A stretch of DNA of 64,000 nucleotides from Calothrix parasitica NIES-267 (GCF_002368095.1 NZ_AP018227.1:4799782-4863781); one strand, 5' to 3'. Positions 28,552 to 37,799 are shown, numbered from the stretch's first letter. Numbers and translations: made by a program. Notes: generated by a model from the sequence alone, not told the origin.

Positions 28552-28873
28552 TATAGTCTGTATTATATTTTTAAAGTTCTGATGTAATCATTCAAAGCAA
28601 ATAAATGATTTACGCAATTTTACAAAAAATGACGTTTGAGCCAAAGTAACCATAAAAAACCCCATATTATTTAGAGCTATATCTAAACAATTACTTTACA
28701 GCGAATCTTTTTGATTATTCACTCTCTTCAATATTTCTTTTCGATTACATCGGGGGGATTCCCCCTCTAATAAAACAAGTAATCTTCCACGGGGAACGAA
28801 GTAGTTAGCGAATCGCAACCAGATACATATTTCTTTCCCAAGCACATATTTTTTTGTCTAACGAGCGCATAAA
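28552..28873. other. Divergent spacer
   Basis: The region between the divergent solute-binding protein and antiporter genes should hold both promoters. A hairpin GGGGGGATTCCCCC lies near 28750-28765, and a HIP1 site GCGATCGC at about 28902 just downstream. No promoter box could be assigned with confidence. Confidence 0.5.
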
Positions 28874-28987
28874 ATGAATTGTTGCAAACTTAGATATTTG
28901 GCGATCGCTCGTTATTTACGAGATTTACAGCCAAATGCACATTGGGGTGCGACAAATGAAAAAATCTACAGTGAAGGATTATGGTGA
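28874..28987 (+). CDS. Possible 37-aa leader peptide overlapping the antiporter start
   Basis: An ATG at 28874 opens a 37-codon frame (MNCCKLRYLAIARYLRDLQ, later WGATNEKIYSEGLW). Its TGA at 28985-28987 overlaps the first codons of the antiporter gene in another frame. The arrangement would allow translational coupling. There is no clear ribosome binding site and no family is recognised, so chance is possible. Confidence 0.25.
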   Translation: MNCCKLRYLAIARYLRDLQPNAHWGATNEKIYSEGLW

Positions 28988-30549
28988 TTGAAGCTGCGGT
29001 GGGTGAAACTGCCGGTATCGAACAAAATCTCAAACAATTTCTCTTAGTACTGTCAGTATCTTTGAGTGTGGCGACTTTACCGCAAGTTTTTAGCTGGTTT
29101 CGCCAAATCCCTTATACTTTATTGTTGGTAATTGCGGGTTTAGGTTTAGCGTTCGTAGATGTTCGCTTAGTAAATCTGTCTCCCGAACTAATCCTAGCGA
29201 TTTTTCTACCTCCTTTATTATTTGAAGCCGCTTGGAACTTAAAGTGGTCGAATTTAAAGCGAGATTTCTTCCCGATTACTCTTTATGCTGTTGTCGGAGT
29301 TGTAATTTCCATCGTGGGTATAGCGCTTGGTTTAAATCAAGTTGCTGGATTACCTTTAACTACAGCTTTACTAATTGGTGCGAGTCTTTCAGCTACCGAC
29401 CCGGTTTCGGTTACTGCTTTATTTCGCGAATTGGGGGTTGACAAACGTCTGACCACCTTGATGGAAGGAGAAAGCTTATTTAATGACGGGATGGCTGTTG
29501 TTGCTTTTAGTTTCTTGGTAGCGCTTCCATTGGGGACGGCGAAACTAGGAGTTCAAGAAGTTGTCTTAGAATTAATTAGCGTTATTGGTATCGGTCTTGC
29601 AATTGGTGGTTTAATTGGCTTTGGTATTTCCTATCTAACTCAAAGATTTGACTTACCGTTGGTAGAACAATCCTTAACATTAGTATCAGCTTACGGAACC
29701 TATATTATTGCGGAAGAATTCGGCGGTTCTGGTGTAATTGGTGTTGTTACCTGCGGTTTAATTTTAGGAAACTTTGGTTCTCGAATCGGGATGAATCCCC
29801 GCACCAGGGTAATTGTAAGTGAATTTTGGGAATTTGTTGCTTTCTTTGTTAACTCAATTGTTTTTTTATTGATAGGCGACCAAATTAGATTTTCTAAGCT
29901 TGCAGACAACCTATTAGTTATTGGTATAACCATCGTCGGAATGGTTTTATCAAGACTAGTTTCAGTTTACGCTTTAGGATTTTTCAGTAATACCGTAGCC
30001 AAATCGGAAATTAGTTTACCGCAACAAACAATACTGTGGTGGGGAGGTTTGCGCGGTTCGGTTTCTATTGCTTTAGCGTTGAGCGTACCAACTGTATTAG
30101 GAAACGAAAGAGAAGACCTAATTTCTACAGTATTCGGAGTTGTTTTATTCACTTTATTAGTACAAGGATTAACCACAAAACCTTTACTGAAAAAACTGAA
30201 TTTATTAGGCGACCAACCATTAAAACAAGAATACATGAAATTAGTAGCCCATGAAAATGCATTGCGACGAGTTCTTACATACTTAGAAGAAGTAGACGAT
30301 GAACGTCCCAGGGTCGATCCAGAATTTTGTCGCTACCAAGAAGCATTAATAAAAGGAGAGCTAAAAAACATAGAAGAAAAGATTGATACATTACAGGATG
30401 AGTATCCCAACTTAACGGAATTTGCAAGGCAACAATTGCAAAACGAATTACTCGCAGTAGAAGCCGATACTTACGCCGAATTTGTGCGTAATGGTCGATT
30501 AAATAACGAACTTGCGCCGTTGTTACAGGAAGTTTTAGAAGAGGATTAG
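28981..30549 (+). CDS. Na+/H+ antiporter, CPA1 (NhaP-like) family
   Basis: The 522-residue protein has about twelve hydrophobic segments and a 110-residue cytoplasmic tail rich in charged residues. The ion-binding core is clear: ATDPVSVTALFRELG (the ATDPV motif of CPA1 carriers) and EGESLFNDGMAVVAF (the ND pair). The block WWGGLRGSVSIALALS is the conserved arginine helix. It would exchange Na+ (or K+) for H+ at the plasma membrane in salt and pH control. A stop codon lies three codons upstream in frame, so the start can only be ATG 28981 or a close downstream codon; GAAGGA precedes it by about 3-4 bases. Two hairpins follow the gene. Confidence 0.92.
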   Translation: MVIEAAVGETAGIEQNLKQFLLVLSVSLSVATLPQVFSWFRQIPYTLLLVIAGLGLAFVDVRLVNLSPELILAIFLPPLLFEAAWNLKWSNLKRDFFPITLYAVVGVVISIVGIALGLNQVAGLPLTTALLIGASLSATDPVSVTALFRELGVDKRLTTLMEGESLFNDGMAVVAFSFLVALPLGTAKLGVQEVVLELISVIGIGLAIGGLIGFGISYLTQRFDLPLVEQSLTLVSAYGTYIIAEEFGGSGVIGVVTCGLILGNFGSRIGMNPRTRVIVSEFWEFVAFFVNSIVFLLIGDQIRFSKLADNLLVIGITIVGMVLSRLVSVYALGFFSNTVAKSEISLPQQTILWWGGLRGSVSIALALSVPTVLGNEREDLISTVFGVVLFTLLVQGLTTKPLLKKLNLLGDQPLKQEYMKLVAHENALRRVLTYLEEVDDERPRVDPEFCRYQEALIKGELKNIEEKIDTLQDEYPNLTEFARQQLQNELLAVEADTYAEFVRNGRLNNELAPLLQEVLEED

Positions 30550-30565
30550 TTAATTTGAAATAACT

Positions 30566-30644
30566 GGTTCCTAGTCTCCGACTGGGAACCCATATCAAGA
30601 GGCTCTGCCTCAATATATTATCAGAGGCAGAGCCACTTGATATG
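30566..30644. terminator. Two consecutive hairpins after the antiporter gene
   Basis: The first is GGTTCC-TAGTC...GACT-GGGAACC (30566-30590). The second is CATATCAAG-AGGCTCTGCCTC...GAGGCAGAGCC-ACTTGATATG (30591-30644), a stem of about 20 pairs. Both belong to dispersed palindrome types common in cyanobacteria. They probably protect the 3' end or terminate the transcript. Confidence 0.6.
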
Positions 30645-30805
30645 CATTACAAGGTAGAACCTTGTAACGAGAATTAAAACAAATTGGTGCGTGACGGTAA
30701 AGTCAATTTATTCTGTCAATTTTTAAATGTATCGTAACCGTCACACACCCTACAATATTTCTAATTTTTGTAGGGATAAACTGATAATAAATAAATTAAT
30801 AAGTA

Positions 30806-31474
30806 ATGAAATATGCTTTAGTATTTTCTGTATTTGGATTTTTATTAATTATTTTTAGCTTTTATAAGTTTATTTTGATATTGAATTTAATTATCTTCTG
30901 GAGCGGAATCAGTTTTATAACATTAGGAATAGCTTACGCTGGTTTAGATTATAAAGTATTTGGAAAGCAAAAAAATGGAAAAATAAATAAATGGTCTTTA
31001 ATTTTAATGCTGCCTTATCTATTGTTAACTTGGGCAGTTTGGCATATTCAAAGAATAATCAGTCAAGAAGATTGTTGCAATCAAATTGTTCCAGGAATTT
31101 GGCTGGGACGAAGACCATATATTAATGAATTACCAAACAACATTAGCTTAATTGTTGATTTAACTGCTGAATTTTCAGAACCATCTAATGTGATTTCAGG
31201 AAAAACTTACATTTGCGTTCCTACCTTAGATACTTATGTACCGAACAAACGTGTATTTAATGAATTGATTCAAAAAATTGCCGCTTGGGAAGGAAATGTT
31301 TATATTCACTGCGCTCTAGGACACGGACGCTCTGCAACAGTCGCTGCTGGGGTTTTGATTGTAAAAGGATTTGTCAATAATTTAGAAGAAGCAGAGAAAT
31401 TATTAAAGACAGCACGTCCTAAAATTAAATTCAGTCAAGCTCAAAGAGAATTGTTAAAGAATTTTAGTTCGTAG
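30806..31474 (+). CDS. Membrane-anchored dual-specificity protein phosphatase
   Basis: The 222-residue protein has two or three N-terminal hydrophobic segments (about 2-22, 24-46 and 62-82) followed by a cytosolic phosphatase domain. The signature is VYIHCALGHGRSATVAAG, a CX5R loop with Cys169 as nucleophile. The upstream Asp is probably in the VPTLDTYVP segment, in the place of the general acid. Enzymes of this class remove phosphate from Tyr/Ser/Thr or sometimes from lipids or sugars. The start ATG has no strong ribosome binding site. Neighbours give no clue about the substrate. Confidence 0.85.
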   Translation: MKYALVFSVFGFLLIIFSFYKFILILNLIIFWSGISFITLGIAYAGLDYKVFGKQKNGKINKWSLILMLPYLLLTWAVWHIQRIISQEDCCNQIVPGIWLGRRPYINELPNNISLIVDLTAEFSEPSNVISGKTYICVPTLDTYVPNKRVFNELIQKIAAWEGNVYIHCALGHGRSATVAAGVLIVKGFVNNLEEAEKLLKTARPKIKFSQAQRELLKNFSS

Positions 31475-31609
31475 GGTGTTGTGACCGTCTTTGTAACGCA
31501 CCATTTTATTAACATTCCAATTCTTATTTTTTCAGTAATAAGACTTAAGCAATTAATTAAATAAGCTATTAAAATAAAACACTAAAATACAAAATTTATT
31601 TTTAACAGC

Positions 31610-32787
31610 ATGAAACTAGAACAAATATTTCAAAATAAAACCTTTATAACAATGGCTGTTGTATTGTCTGCTCTTTGTGTAGGATGTGTTCCTAATATAA
31701 ATTTTTCAGCAGAGCAAAAATTCAAGAAAACTACTACTAAATATGTAGAAACAAGCTCCAAACAACTCAAAAACTCTCAATTACAAACAGTTTTAGATGA
31801 AGCAGTTGAAGACCTGGATATTCCGGGAGTTGTAATGTATATTTCGGGACCTCAAGGAACTTGGATTGGTGCATCTGGTTATAGCGATTTAGATTCCGAA
31901 ATACTGATGAAACCTGACGATAAATTAGCTTTAGCAAGTGCGAGTAAAACCTTTGTAGGAGTTGTAATTCTAAAATTAGTAGAACAAGGTCAGTTAAATT
32001 TAGATGAATCGATAAACAACTATTTGCCAAAAGATATTAGTAGAAAAATTCGTTACAGTGATGAAATTACTGTTCGTCAACTCCTGAATCATTCCAGCGG
32101 TATTATTGATTATTTAGATGATAATTTTACAGAAATAACAGAGGGTAGAAGTCGTTCTCAACCTTGGAAAGCAAGAGAGGTAATTAAGTTAATTTATGGT
32201 GAACCGCAAGCTAAACCAGGAAAAAAGCACGATTATAGCAATAGCAATTATATACTTCTGGAATTAATTGTAGAGGAGACAACGGGGAAATCTCTTGCTG
32301 AAACTATGCGCGATAAAATTTTAAATCCGATAGGTTTAGAAAATACATTTACTGAGTTAAGAGAAAGGAATAATACATCGATTGTGACTGGTTATAGCGA
32401 TATAAATGAAGATGGGGTGCTTAAAAGTCACAAAGCATTAAATGAAGGAAATGGGTTGGGAGATGGTGGATTAATTTCTAATGCAATGGATACTGCTAAA
32501 TTCATAGATGTATTAGTTGCAAAAAAAATTTACTTTCTCCTCAAATACTCAATGAAATGCTAACTTTTATTCCCACCGGTGAAGGTGATGAATATGGTTT
32601 GGGAATAGCACGTTTTCAGACACCTTTTGGAGAAGCAATCGGTCACGATGGTAATTCCTATGGTTTTGTCTCGTTGATGTTACATTACCCGGATAACAAT
32701 ATCACAGCAGTTGTTTTAGTTAATAAAGATGGAGATTTCACTCAAGAAATACTCAATAAGGGTTTAAAAGCTTATACACAAAGTTAA
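31610..32787 (+). pseudogene. Serine hydrolase (class C beta-lactamase family) with a frameshift
   Basis: The N-terminus carries a lipoprotein-like signal (ALCVGCVPN). The catalytic SxxK motif is in LALASASKTFVG and the YxN motif in HDYSNSNYIL, as in beta-lactamase/transpeptidase-like esterases and peptidases. Frame 1 runs to 32563 but reads nonsense after residue about 303. From an A8 tract at 32521-32528 the homologous frame is shifted: LLSPQILNEMLTFIPTGEG, and then GHDGNSYGFVSLM (third motif) up to the stop at 32787. One extra A in the tract would give an intact protein of about 392 residues. It may be a sequencing error, a recent mutation or slippage-controlled expression. Confidence 0.85.
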
Positions 32788-32828
32788 AATATCACTACAA
32801 TCAGCATCTACCACTTTATTTTCCCATA

Positions 32829-35174
32829 ATGCCAGAATTCATCGGACAACTCCCCATCTCGGAACCTGCTTGGAATCCCATCGCTTCAATCCAAAGCTTC
32901 CAACGCTACGACAAAGGAATAAATTTCGATTGCGGTAATAACTCTCTTCTAATTCTCAGCATCCTTGCTAATAATTTAATTCGAGTTAGATTTTCACCTA
33001 CTGGAGAGTTAACACCGAGACGTTCTTGGAATGTCAATTTACCCGATGAACAATGGAATGCTGTTAATTTCGATATTCAGGAAACTGACGAACAAATAAT
33101 TATCGAAACCGAAAAAATCAAGGTTTGCGTTCAAAGAAATCCCTGTCAGATAAAGTGTTTTGATAAAGCTGGGAACCCTTTCGCTCACGATACTGATTTA
33201 GGAATTGCTTCAAGAAAAGATGAAATTGCAAATTGGAAAGAAATTAATCCCCAAGAAAAATTCTACGGTTTTGGAGAGCGTTCGGGATTATTGAATCAAC
33301 GGGGTAAAATTTTAACTAATTGGACGACGGATAGTTTGGATTACACGATGCTGACGGATGAAATGTACCAAGCGATTCCGTTTTTTATGTCTTTACGTCC
33401 GAATGTCGGTTATGGTTTGTTTTTCAATACTACTTTTTGGAGTCAGTTTGATATTGGTGCTAGCGAAACAAATACTTTGCAGTTAAAAACCAAAGATAGC
33501 CAACTCGATTACTATATTATTTACGGCCCCGAACCCGCAGCAATTCTCGAAACCTACACTCAACTTACCGGAAGAATGCCGCTACCACCGCGTTGGGCTT
33601 TGGGTTATCATCAATGTCGTTGGAGTTATAACTCGGAAGCGGAAGTAAGAGAATTAGTTAAACAATTTCGCGATCGCAAAATTCCCTGTGATGTGGTTCA
33701 CCTGGATATCGACTATATGCAGGGTTTTCGAGTATTCACTTGGAACAAACAGCGGTTCCCCAGTCCCAAAATGTTGGTAGAAGATTTATCTCAACAGGGA
33801 ATCAAAGTAGTTAATATTATTGACCCTGGAGTCAAATTCGACCCAGAAGCAAATTATCAAGTTTGCGATGAAGGTTTAGCAAAAGATTATTTCATTCGTA
33901 GGGAGAATGGTAAAGTATTTCACGGTTATGTATGGCCAGATAGAGCAGTTTTTCCGGATTTTATGCGTCCCGAGGTGCGGGAATGGTGGGGAAATTTACA
34001 GCGTAATCTGACCAATGTGGGTGTGGCTGGTATTTGGAACGATATGAACGAACCAGCTTTAAATAATCAGCCTTTTGGAGATTTGGAAGGAGTTAAAATT
34101 ACTTTTCCGATGAATGGTTCATCTGGTAGTGGGGAAGATAAAACGACTTGGAAGGAAACCCATAATTTGTACGGGATGAATATGGCTCGTGCTTCCTTTG
34201 AAGGATTACAAAAATTGCGTCCCGCTAAACGTTCTTTCGTGTTGACTCGTTCGGGTTTTGCAGGAGTGCAGAGTTATTCAGCGGTTTGGACTGGTGACAA
34301 TCATTCCAAGTGGGAATATTTGGAAATGTCTTTACCGATGCTGTGCAATTTGGGTTTATCGGGTGTGGCTTTTGTGGGTGCGGATATTGGTGGTTTCGCA
34401 GGAAATGCAACTCCAGAATTATTCGCTCGCTGGATGCAGATGGGAATGCTGTATCCCTTAATGCGCGGTCATTCGATGATTGGAACTAAGCCTCACGAAC
34501 CTTGGGAATTTGGTCAAGAAGTGGAAGATATTTGTCGTAAATATGTTGAATTGCGATATCAATTATTAGCTTATTTCTATACTTTATTTTGGCAAGCAGC
34601 GAGTAAAGGAGAACCAATTTTACGTCCTTTAATTTATCATTACCCCAATGATGAAAAAACCTATGAAATATACGACCAGGTATTAATAGGTGATTCAATC
34701 ATGGCAGCACCGATTTATCGTCCGGGGGTAGAAAATCGCATGGTTTATCTACCGGAAGGAACTTGGTATAACTGGTGGAATAGAAATCAAATTCAAGGTT
34801 CGCAACATATTCTAATTGATGCACCTCTAGAAAAAATGCCTTTATTTATCAAAGCAGGTGCAATTATTCCTTTGGTTTCAGCAATGCAATATGCGGAGGA
34901 ATTACCAGTAAATGAAATGCGATTATTAGTTGCACCGGGTAAAGGAGAATTTACGCTGTATGAAGACGACGGAAATACATTTGCATATCGCGACGGTGCT
35001 AGTTGTACTACAGAATATAGAGTTGATTTAGAAGGTAATCAAGTAGTAGTTGAAATTGAAGAAAGAAAAGGAAAATTAGCTCCGAGCGAGCGAAAAGTAA
35101 TTGTAGAAGTAATAGGAAAGGCAGAGCAAGAGTTTATGGATGATGGAAAAACAAGAAGATTGGTTTTTGAATAA
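32829..35174 (+). CDS. Family 31 glycoside hydrolase (alpha-glucosidase)
   Basis: The 781-residue protein has the GH31 layout: N-terminal beta domain, catalytic barrel from about residue 240, and C-terminal beta domains. The nucleophile Asp lies in GIWNDMNEPALNN (near residue 404), and the acid/base Asp in WTGDNHSKWEYL. The block IPCDVVHLDIDYM is also diagnostic. There is no signal peptide, so it should act in the cytoplasm on alpha-glucosides such as glycogen fragments or maltodextrins. It starts 41 bases after the serine hydrolase stop. The family also holds xylosidases and alpha-glucan lyases; glucosidase is the most likely activity. Confidence 0.93.
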   Translation: MPEFIGQLPISEPAWNPIASIQSFQRYDKGINFDCGNNSLLILSILANNLIRVRFSPTGELTPRRSWNVNLPDEQWNAVNFDIQETDEQIIIETEKIKVCVQRNPCQIKCFDKAGNPFAHDTDLGIASRKDEIANWKEINPQEKFYGFGERSGLLNQRGKILTNWTTDSLDYTMLTDEMYQAIPFFMSLRPNVGYGLFFNTTFWSQFDIGASETNTLQLKTKDSQLDYYIIYGPEPAAILETYTQLTGRMPLPPRWALGYHQCRWSYNSEAEVRELVKQFRDRKIPCDVVHLDIDYMQGFRVFTWNKQRFPSPKMLVEDLSQQGIKVVNIIDPGVKFDPEANYQVCDEGLAKDYFIRRENGKVFHGYVWPDRAVFPDFMRPEVREWWGNLQRNLTNVGVAGIWNDMNEPALNNQPFGDLEGVKITFPMNGSSGSGEDKTTWKETHNLYGMNMARASFEGLQKLRPAKRSFVLTRSGFAGVQSYSAVWTGDNHSKWEYLEMSLPMLCNLGLSGVAFVGADIGGFAGNATPELFARWMQMGMLYPLMRGHSMIGTKPHEPWEFGQEVEDICRKYVELRYQLLAYFYTLFWQAASKGEPILRPLIYHYPNDEKTYEIYDQVLIGDSIMAAPIYRPGVENRMVYLPEGTWYNWWNRNQIQGSQHILIDAPLEKMPLFIKAGAIIPLVSAMQYAEELPVNEMRLLVAPGKGEFTLYEDDGNTFAYRDGASCTTEYRVDLEGNQVVVEIEERKGKLAPSERKVIVEVIGKAEQEFMDDGKTRRLVFE

Positions 35175-35363
35175 GAAATTAAATGTAGAGACGGGGTGCA
35201 GTGCTACGTCTCTTTTCGTGGGTTGGGTTATACACAAAAATTATGGTTCTTCAGGACTTGTTATGCCAAACTAATAAGGAAAATGCCAATTTAATAAGCA
35301 TCTAACTCTGAAATTTTCAAAATTCCTAAATCCATATCCAGAACGTTTAATTAGTTTAAGTGG

Positions 35364-35539
35364 GAGCATCCCAAATGTGTAAAAATATCATTTGTCATTG
35401 CGAGTGGAACGACGCATTCACCCGAAGGGTGTGGCTCATCGCAAGACTTTGAGATTGCTTCACTTCGTATGTCCTATCGGACACGCTCCGCTAACGCAAT
35501 GACAATCACAATCTTAATTTTGCAAAATTGGGATGCTCC
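35364..35539. repeat. MITE-like element, family C, carrying a CATTGCGAG palindrome
   Basis: The ends GGAGCATCCCA and TGGGATGCTCC are 11-bp inverted repeats. Inside lies the common CATTGCGAG...CGCAATGACA palindrome. A related, diverged element with GGGAGCATC and ATACTCC ends lies at 43918-44050. Confidence 0.65.
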
Positions 35540-35696
35540 TGTTTAAGTTTGTTATTAATACCTTCGACAACACCGCTAGTTGTCCTATTATCCTGCGGAA
35601 CCAATTATTTCAATGTCCCTCTGGGACACGCTTCGCTAACAAGCCAACGAATAATAAAAATTAATTCTTTGGTGTTCATATGCTTCGACAATTTAA

Positions 35697-35820
35697 GAAT
35701 TGAACTACTATTCAATTAGCGTAGCGGCGTATAGGCGGGCTATAGTATTTAATAGTTTTTATGAGCTAATCATAAGCCCGTCTATACGCAATTGAATAGA
35801 GCGCAGCGGTAGTTCAATTC
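35697..35820. repeat. 124-bp element with long inverted ends
   Basis: The left end GAATTGAACTAC and right end GTAGTTCAATTC are perfect inverted repeats. The arms continue imperfectly for about 50 bases, ending in GCGTATAGGCGGGCT and AGCCCGTCTATACGC. It could fold into one long hairpin. No coding potential. Confidence 0.8.
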
Positions 35821-35913
35821 CCTTCTCCAACGAGTTATTTTTCCGCTATTTTATTTTGATTGACTATATTTTTAGCATACTAGGTACTGAAGAGCCAAAA
35901 TTATTTCTAATTT

Positions 35914-35971
35914 ATAACCGGAATTTTTATTATCGTGTCGTAACCCAATATCAAGATTGTGGATGAATATT
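35914..35971 (+). repeat. 58-bp direct repeat, copy upstream of xisH
   Basis: It matches 36838-36895 at 55 of 58 bases in the same orientation and shares a core (TCGTAACCCAATAT, GATTGTGGATGAATATT) with 37640-37684. The xisH-xisI pair lies between the first two copies. Confidence 0.9.
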
Positions 35972-36049
35972 TTTAGATAGTGATAATAAATCCATTTATA
36001 GATAAAATTTGAATTATAGGTATATACAAGCTTTATTTTTAATATTTCA

Positions 36050-36457
36050 ATGGCAAAAGACCGTTTTCACTACGCAGTTAGAACAGCTTTAGAAAAAGAA
36101 GGCTGGACAATTATCGCCGACCCTTATGAAGTTAGCGTCGGTGATGTAGACTTTGAAATAGATTTAGCTGCGGATATGTTAGCAGCAGAACGAAATGGTG
36201 AAAAAATTGCCGTTGAAATCAAAAGTTTTATCGGACGCTCCAATGTCTCAGATTTTCATACAGCTTTGGGACAATTTATTAACTATCAGTTAGCTATTGA
36301 AGAATTTGAACCCGATAGAAAGCTCTATCTTGCAATACCTTTAAATATTTATAATTCATTTTTCCAACGTCGTTTTACACGCTCAGTAGTTGAACGCACT
36401 CAAATAAATTTAGTTGTTTATAATGAAAAACAAGAGGTAATTGTCCGATGGCTGTAG
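36050..36457 (+). CDS. xisH: XisH family protein
   Basis: The 135-residue protein matches XisH, named for its role in excision of the fdxN element in heterocyst-forming Anabaena, where XisF is the recombinase and XisH/XisI are controlling factors. Key block: VDFEIDLAADMLAAERNGEK followed by IAVEIKSFIG, a PD-(D/E)XK-nuclease-like arrangement with acidic residues and the ExK pair. The opening MAKDRFHYAVRTALEKEGW is typical. It overlaps xisI by 10 bases, the usual coupled pair. No fdxN element or recombinase gene is in the window. XisH/XisI pairs are widespread and multicopy in cyanobacteria, and their general function is unclear. Confidence 0.93.
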   Translation: MAKDRFHYAVRTALEKEGWTIIADPYEVSVGDVDFEIDLAADMLAAERNGEKIAVEIKSFIGRSNVSDFHTALGQFINYQLAIEEFEPDRKLYLAIPLNIYNSFFQRRFTRSVVERTQINLVVYNEKQEVIVRWL

Positions 36458-36783
36458 AAAAATATCGTCAAATAGTTCAGCAATTAATATTAGAAAAGCA
36501 AGTGCGTAAATCATACCCAGAAGGAATTGATAAACAAGCTGTTTTAGATACCGAACGCGACCATTACTTGTTACTACATACAGGTTGGCGCGATGATAAC
36601 CATCGTACTCACGGATGCAGTTTACATATTGATATCAAAGACGGTAAAATCTGGATTCAACATGATGGAAGTGAAGCCGGAATTGCTACACAATTATTAG
36701 AATTAGGCGTACCTAAAGAAGATATTGTATTAGCGTTTCACTCCCCTTATATGCGGAAATTTACCGAATTTGCAACAGATTAA
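36448..36783 (+). CDS. xisI: XisI family protein
   Basis: The 111-residue protein is the standard partner of XisH. It starts MAVEKYRQIVQQLILE and contains the family blocks DTERDHYLLLHTGWRDDNHRTHGCSL (spread over residues 32-57), IWIQHDGSEAGIA and LGVPKEDIVLAFHSPYMRKFTEFA. The start ATG lies inside the end of xisH (10-base overlap), so translation is probably coupled. The pair is flanked by 58-bp direct repeats. It may modulate a site-specific recombinase or act with XisH as a nuclease-regulator unit; neither can be settled here. Confidence 0.93.
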   Translation: MAVEKYRQIVQQLILEKQVRKSYPEGIDKQAVLDTERDHYLLLHTGWRDDNHRTHGCSLHIDIKDGKIWIQHDGSEAGIATQLLELGVPKEDIVLAFHSPYMRKFTEFATD

Positions 36784-36804
36784 CAGTTAACAGTGAACAG
36801 TTAG

Positions 36805-36985
36805 TAGGTTGGGTTAGACATGAAACTAATTTAATTAATAACCATAATTTTTATTATCGTGTCGTAACCCAATATCAACATTGTGGATGAATATTGCTTT
36901 AATACCGATAACTTAATCTTAAATTTTGACCCAAATATAATTTTTCATTCAAAACTACATTTACTTATCTATCTAACCCAACCTA
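36805..36985. repeat. MITE-like element, family D copy 1
   Basis: This 181-bp element has perfect 14-bp inverted ends TAGGTTGGGTTAGA and TCTAACCCAACCTA. It lies right after xisI and contains the 58-bp block at 36838-36895. A second copy lies at 37583-37774. Confidence 0.85.
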
Positions 36986-37451
36986 TTATCTAAATCAAAT
37001 TATAAATTCGTTTTAACAATAATCACGCAGATATATCTAAAAATTTGTCAACCGTAATAAAAAACGGAAAGTATGTTTATATTAAGTTGACTGTAATTAT
37101 CTATTTTCGTCTTAATTAAACCAACGATTTTAAAGGGTTTCTAGCTTGCAAATATATTTAGATATACGTCGCCATAGATTATTAATTTACCGTCGCCTGA
37201 AACCCTTGTCAAATCATAATCCGATTTTTGAAATGTCAGGTAATTTTGACTAAATTTACATTCAAAACTTTAATTATTCTAATCAATCGTAAAGACCATA
37301 TTATCAATACATATTATTCTCACAATTAAGTTGCATCCAACATGATTGGAGTTATATCATACGCTTTTCATATTTCGTTTATACGGAAAAGTCGAAATGC
37401 ATTTGGCTTAATATGAAGAAATTTTCAAAGTTGTTTTGAACAGCTTCTATA

Positions 37452-37552
37452 TATAGCAGTTTTCAGTTGGATAGAGTACACCCTTCTCCTTGATAAGGGG
37501 GTTGGGGGTGAGGTCTATCAAAGCGTATTTCACTCAAACGAAAAGCGCTATA
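37452..37552. repeat. MITE-like element, family A copy 3
   Basis: The ends are TATAGCAGTTTT and AAAAGCGCTATA, and the core is CCCTTCTCCTTGATAAGG. It is closely similar to the copy at 6516-6621. Confidence 0.8.
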
Positions 37553-37582
37553 TAAGGTGGAAGGTTATTTAAATAAAGTTAT

Positions 37583-37774
37583 TAGGTTGGGTTAAACAAG
37601 AAAGCAAATTTGATTTTGCACTTGGGATTTTAAATTTAGATTATTGTATCGTAACCCAATATTCAAGATTGTGGATGAATATTGTTTTCATCTCGATAAC
37701 ATAATGTTGGGTTACGGCGCTTATATAGATTTTTAGTTGTCAACTAAAATTGCTTATGCGCCTAACCCAACCTA
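37583..37774. repeat. MITE-like element, family D copy 2
   Basis: This 192-bp element has ends TAGGTTGGGTTA and TAACCCAACCTA (12-bp perfect inverted repeats). The core includes TCGTAACCCAATAT and GATTGTGGATGAATATT, as in copy 1. It ends 26 bases before the stop of the S9 peptidase gene. Confidence 0.85.
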
Positions 37775-37799
37775 CAAATTAGCAATTAACCATTACCAA

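Larger units (their letters stand above)
35175..36049. other. Repeat-filled spacer upstream of xisH
   Basis: The 875-bp spacer has no credible gene. It holds a GAGACG repeat at the left edge, an element with inverted GGAGCATCCCA ends (35364-35539), a long inverted repeat (35697-35820) and a 58-bp block (35914-35971) that recurs downstream of xisI. Confidence 0.7.

Noticed and set aside
30275-30613. 112-codon frame on the - strand opposite the antiporter tail
   Set aside because: It is antisense to a well-supported gene and begins in a hairpin repeat.
36050-36783. xisH/xisI as proof of an fdxN-type excision element
   Set aside because: No xisF recombinase and no split nif gene are present; such pairs are common in multiple copies, so only the pair itself is called.
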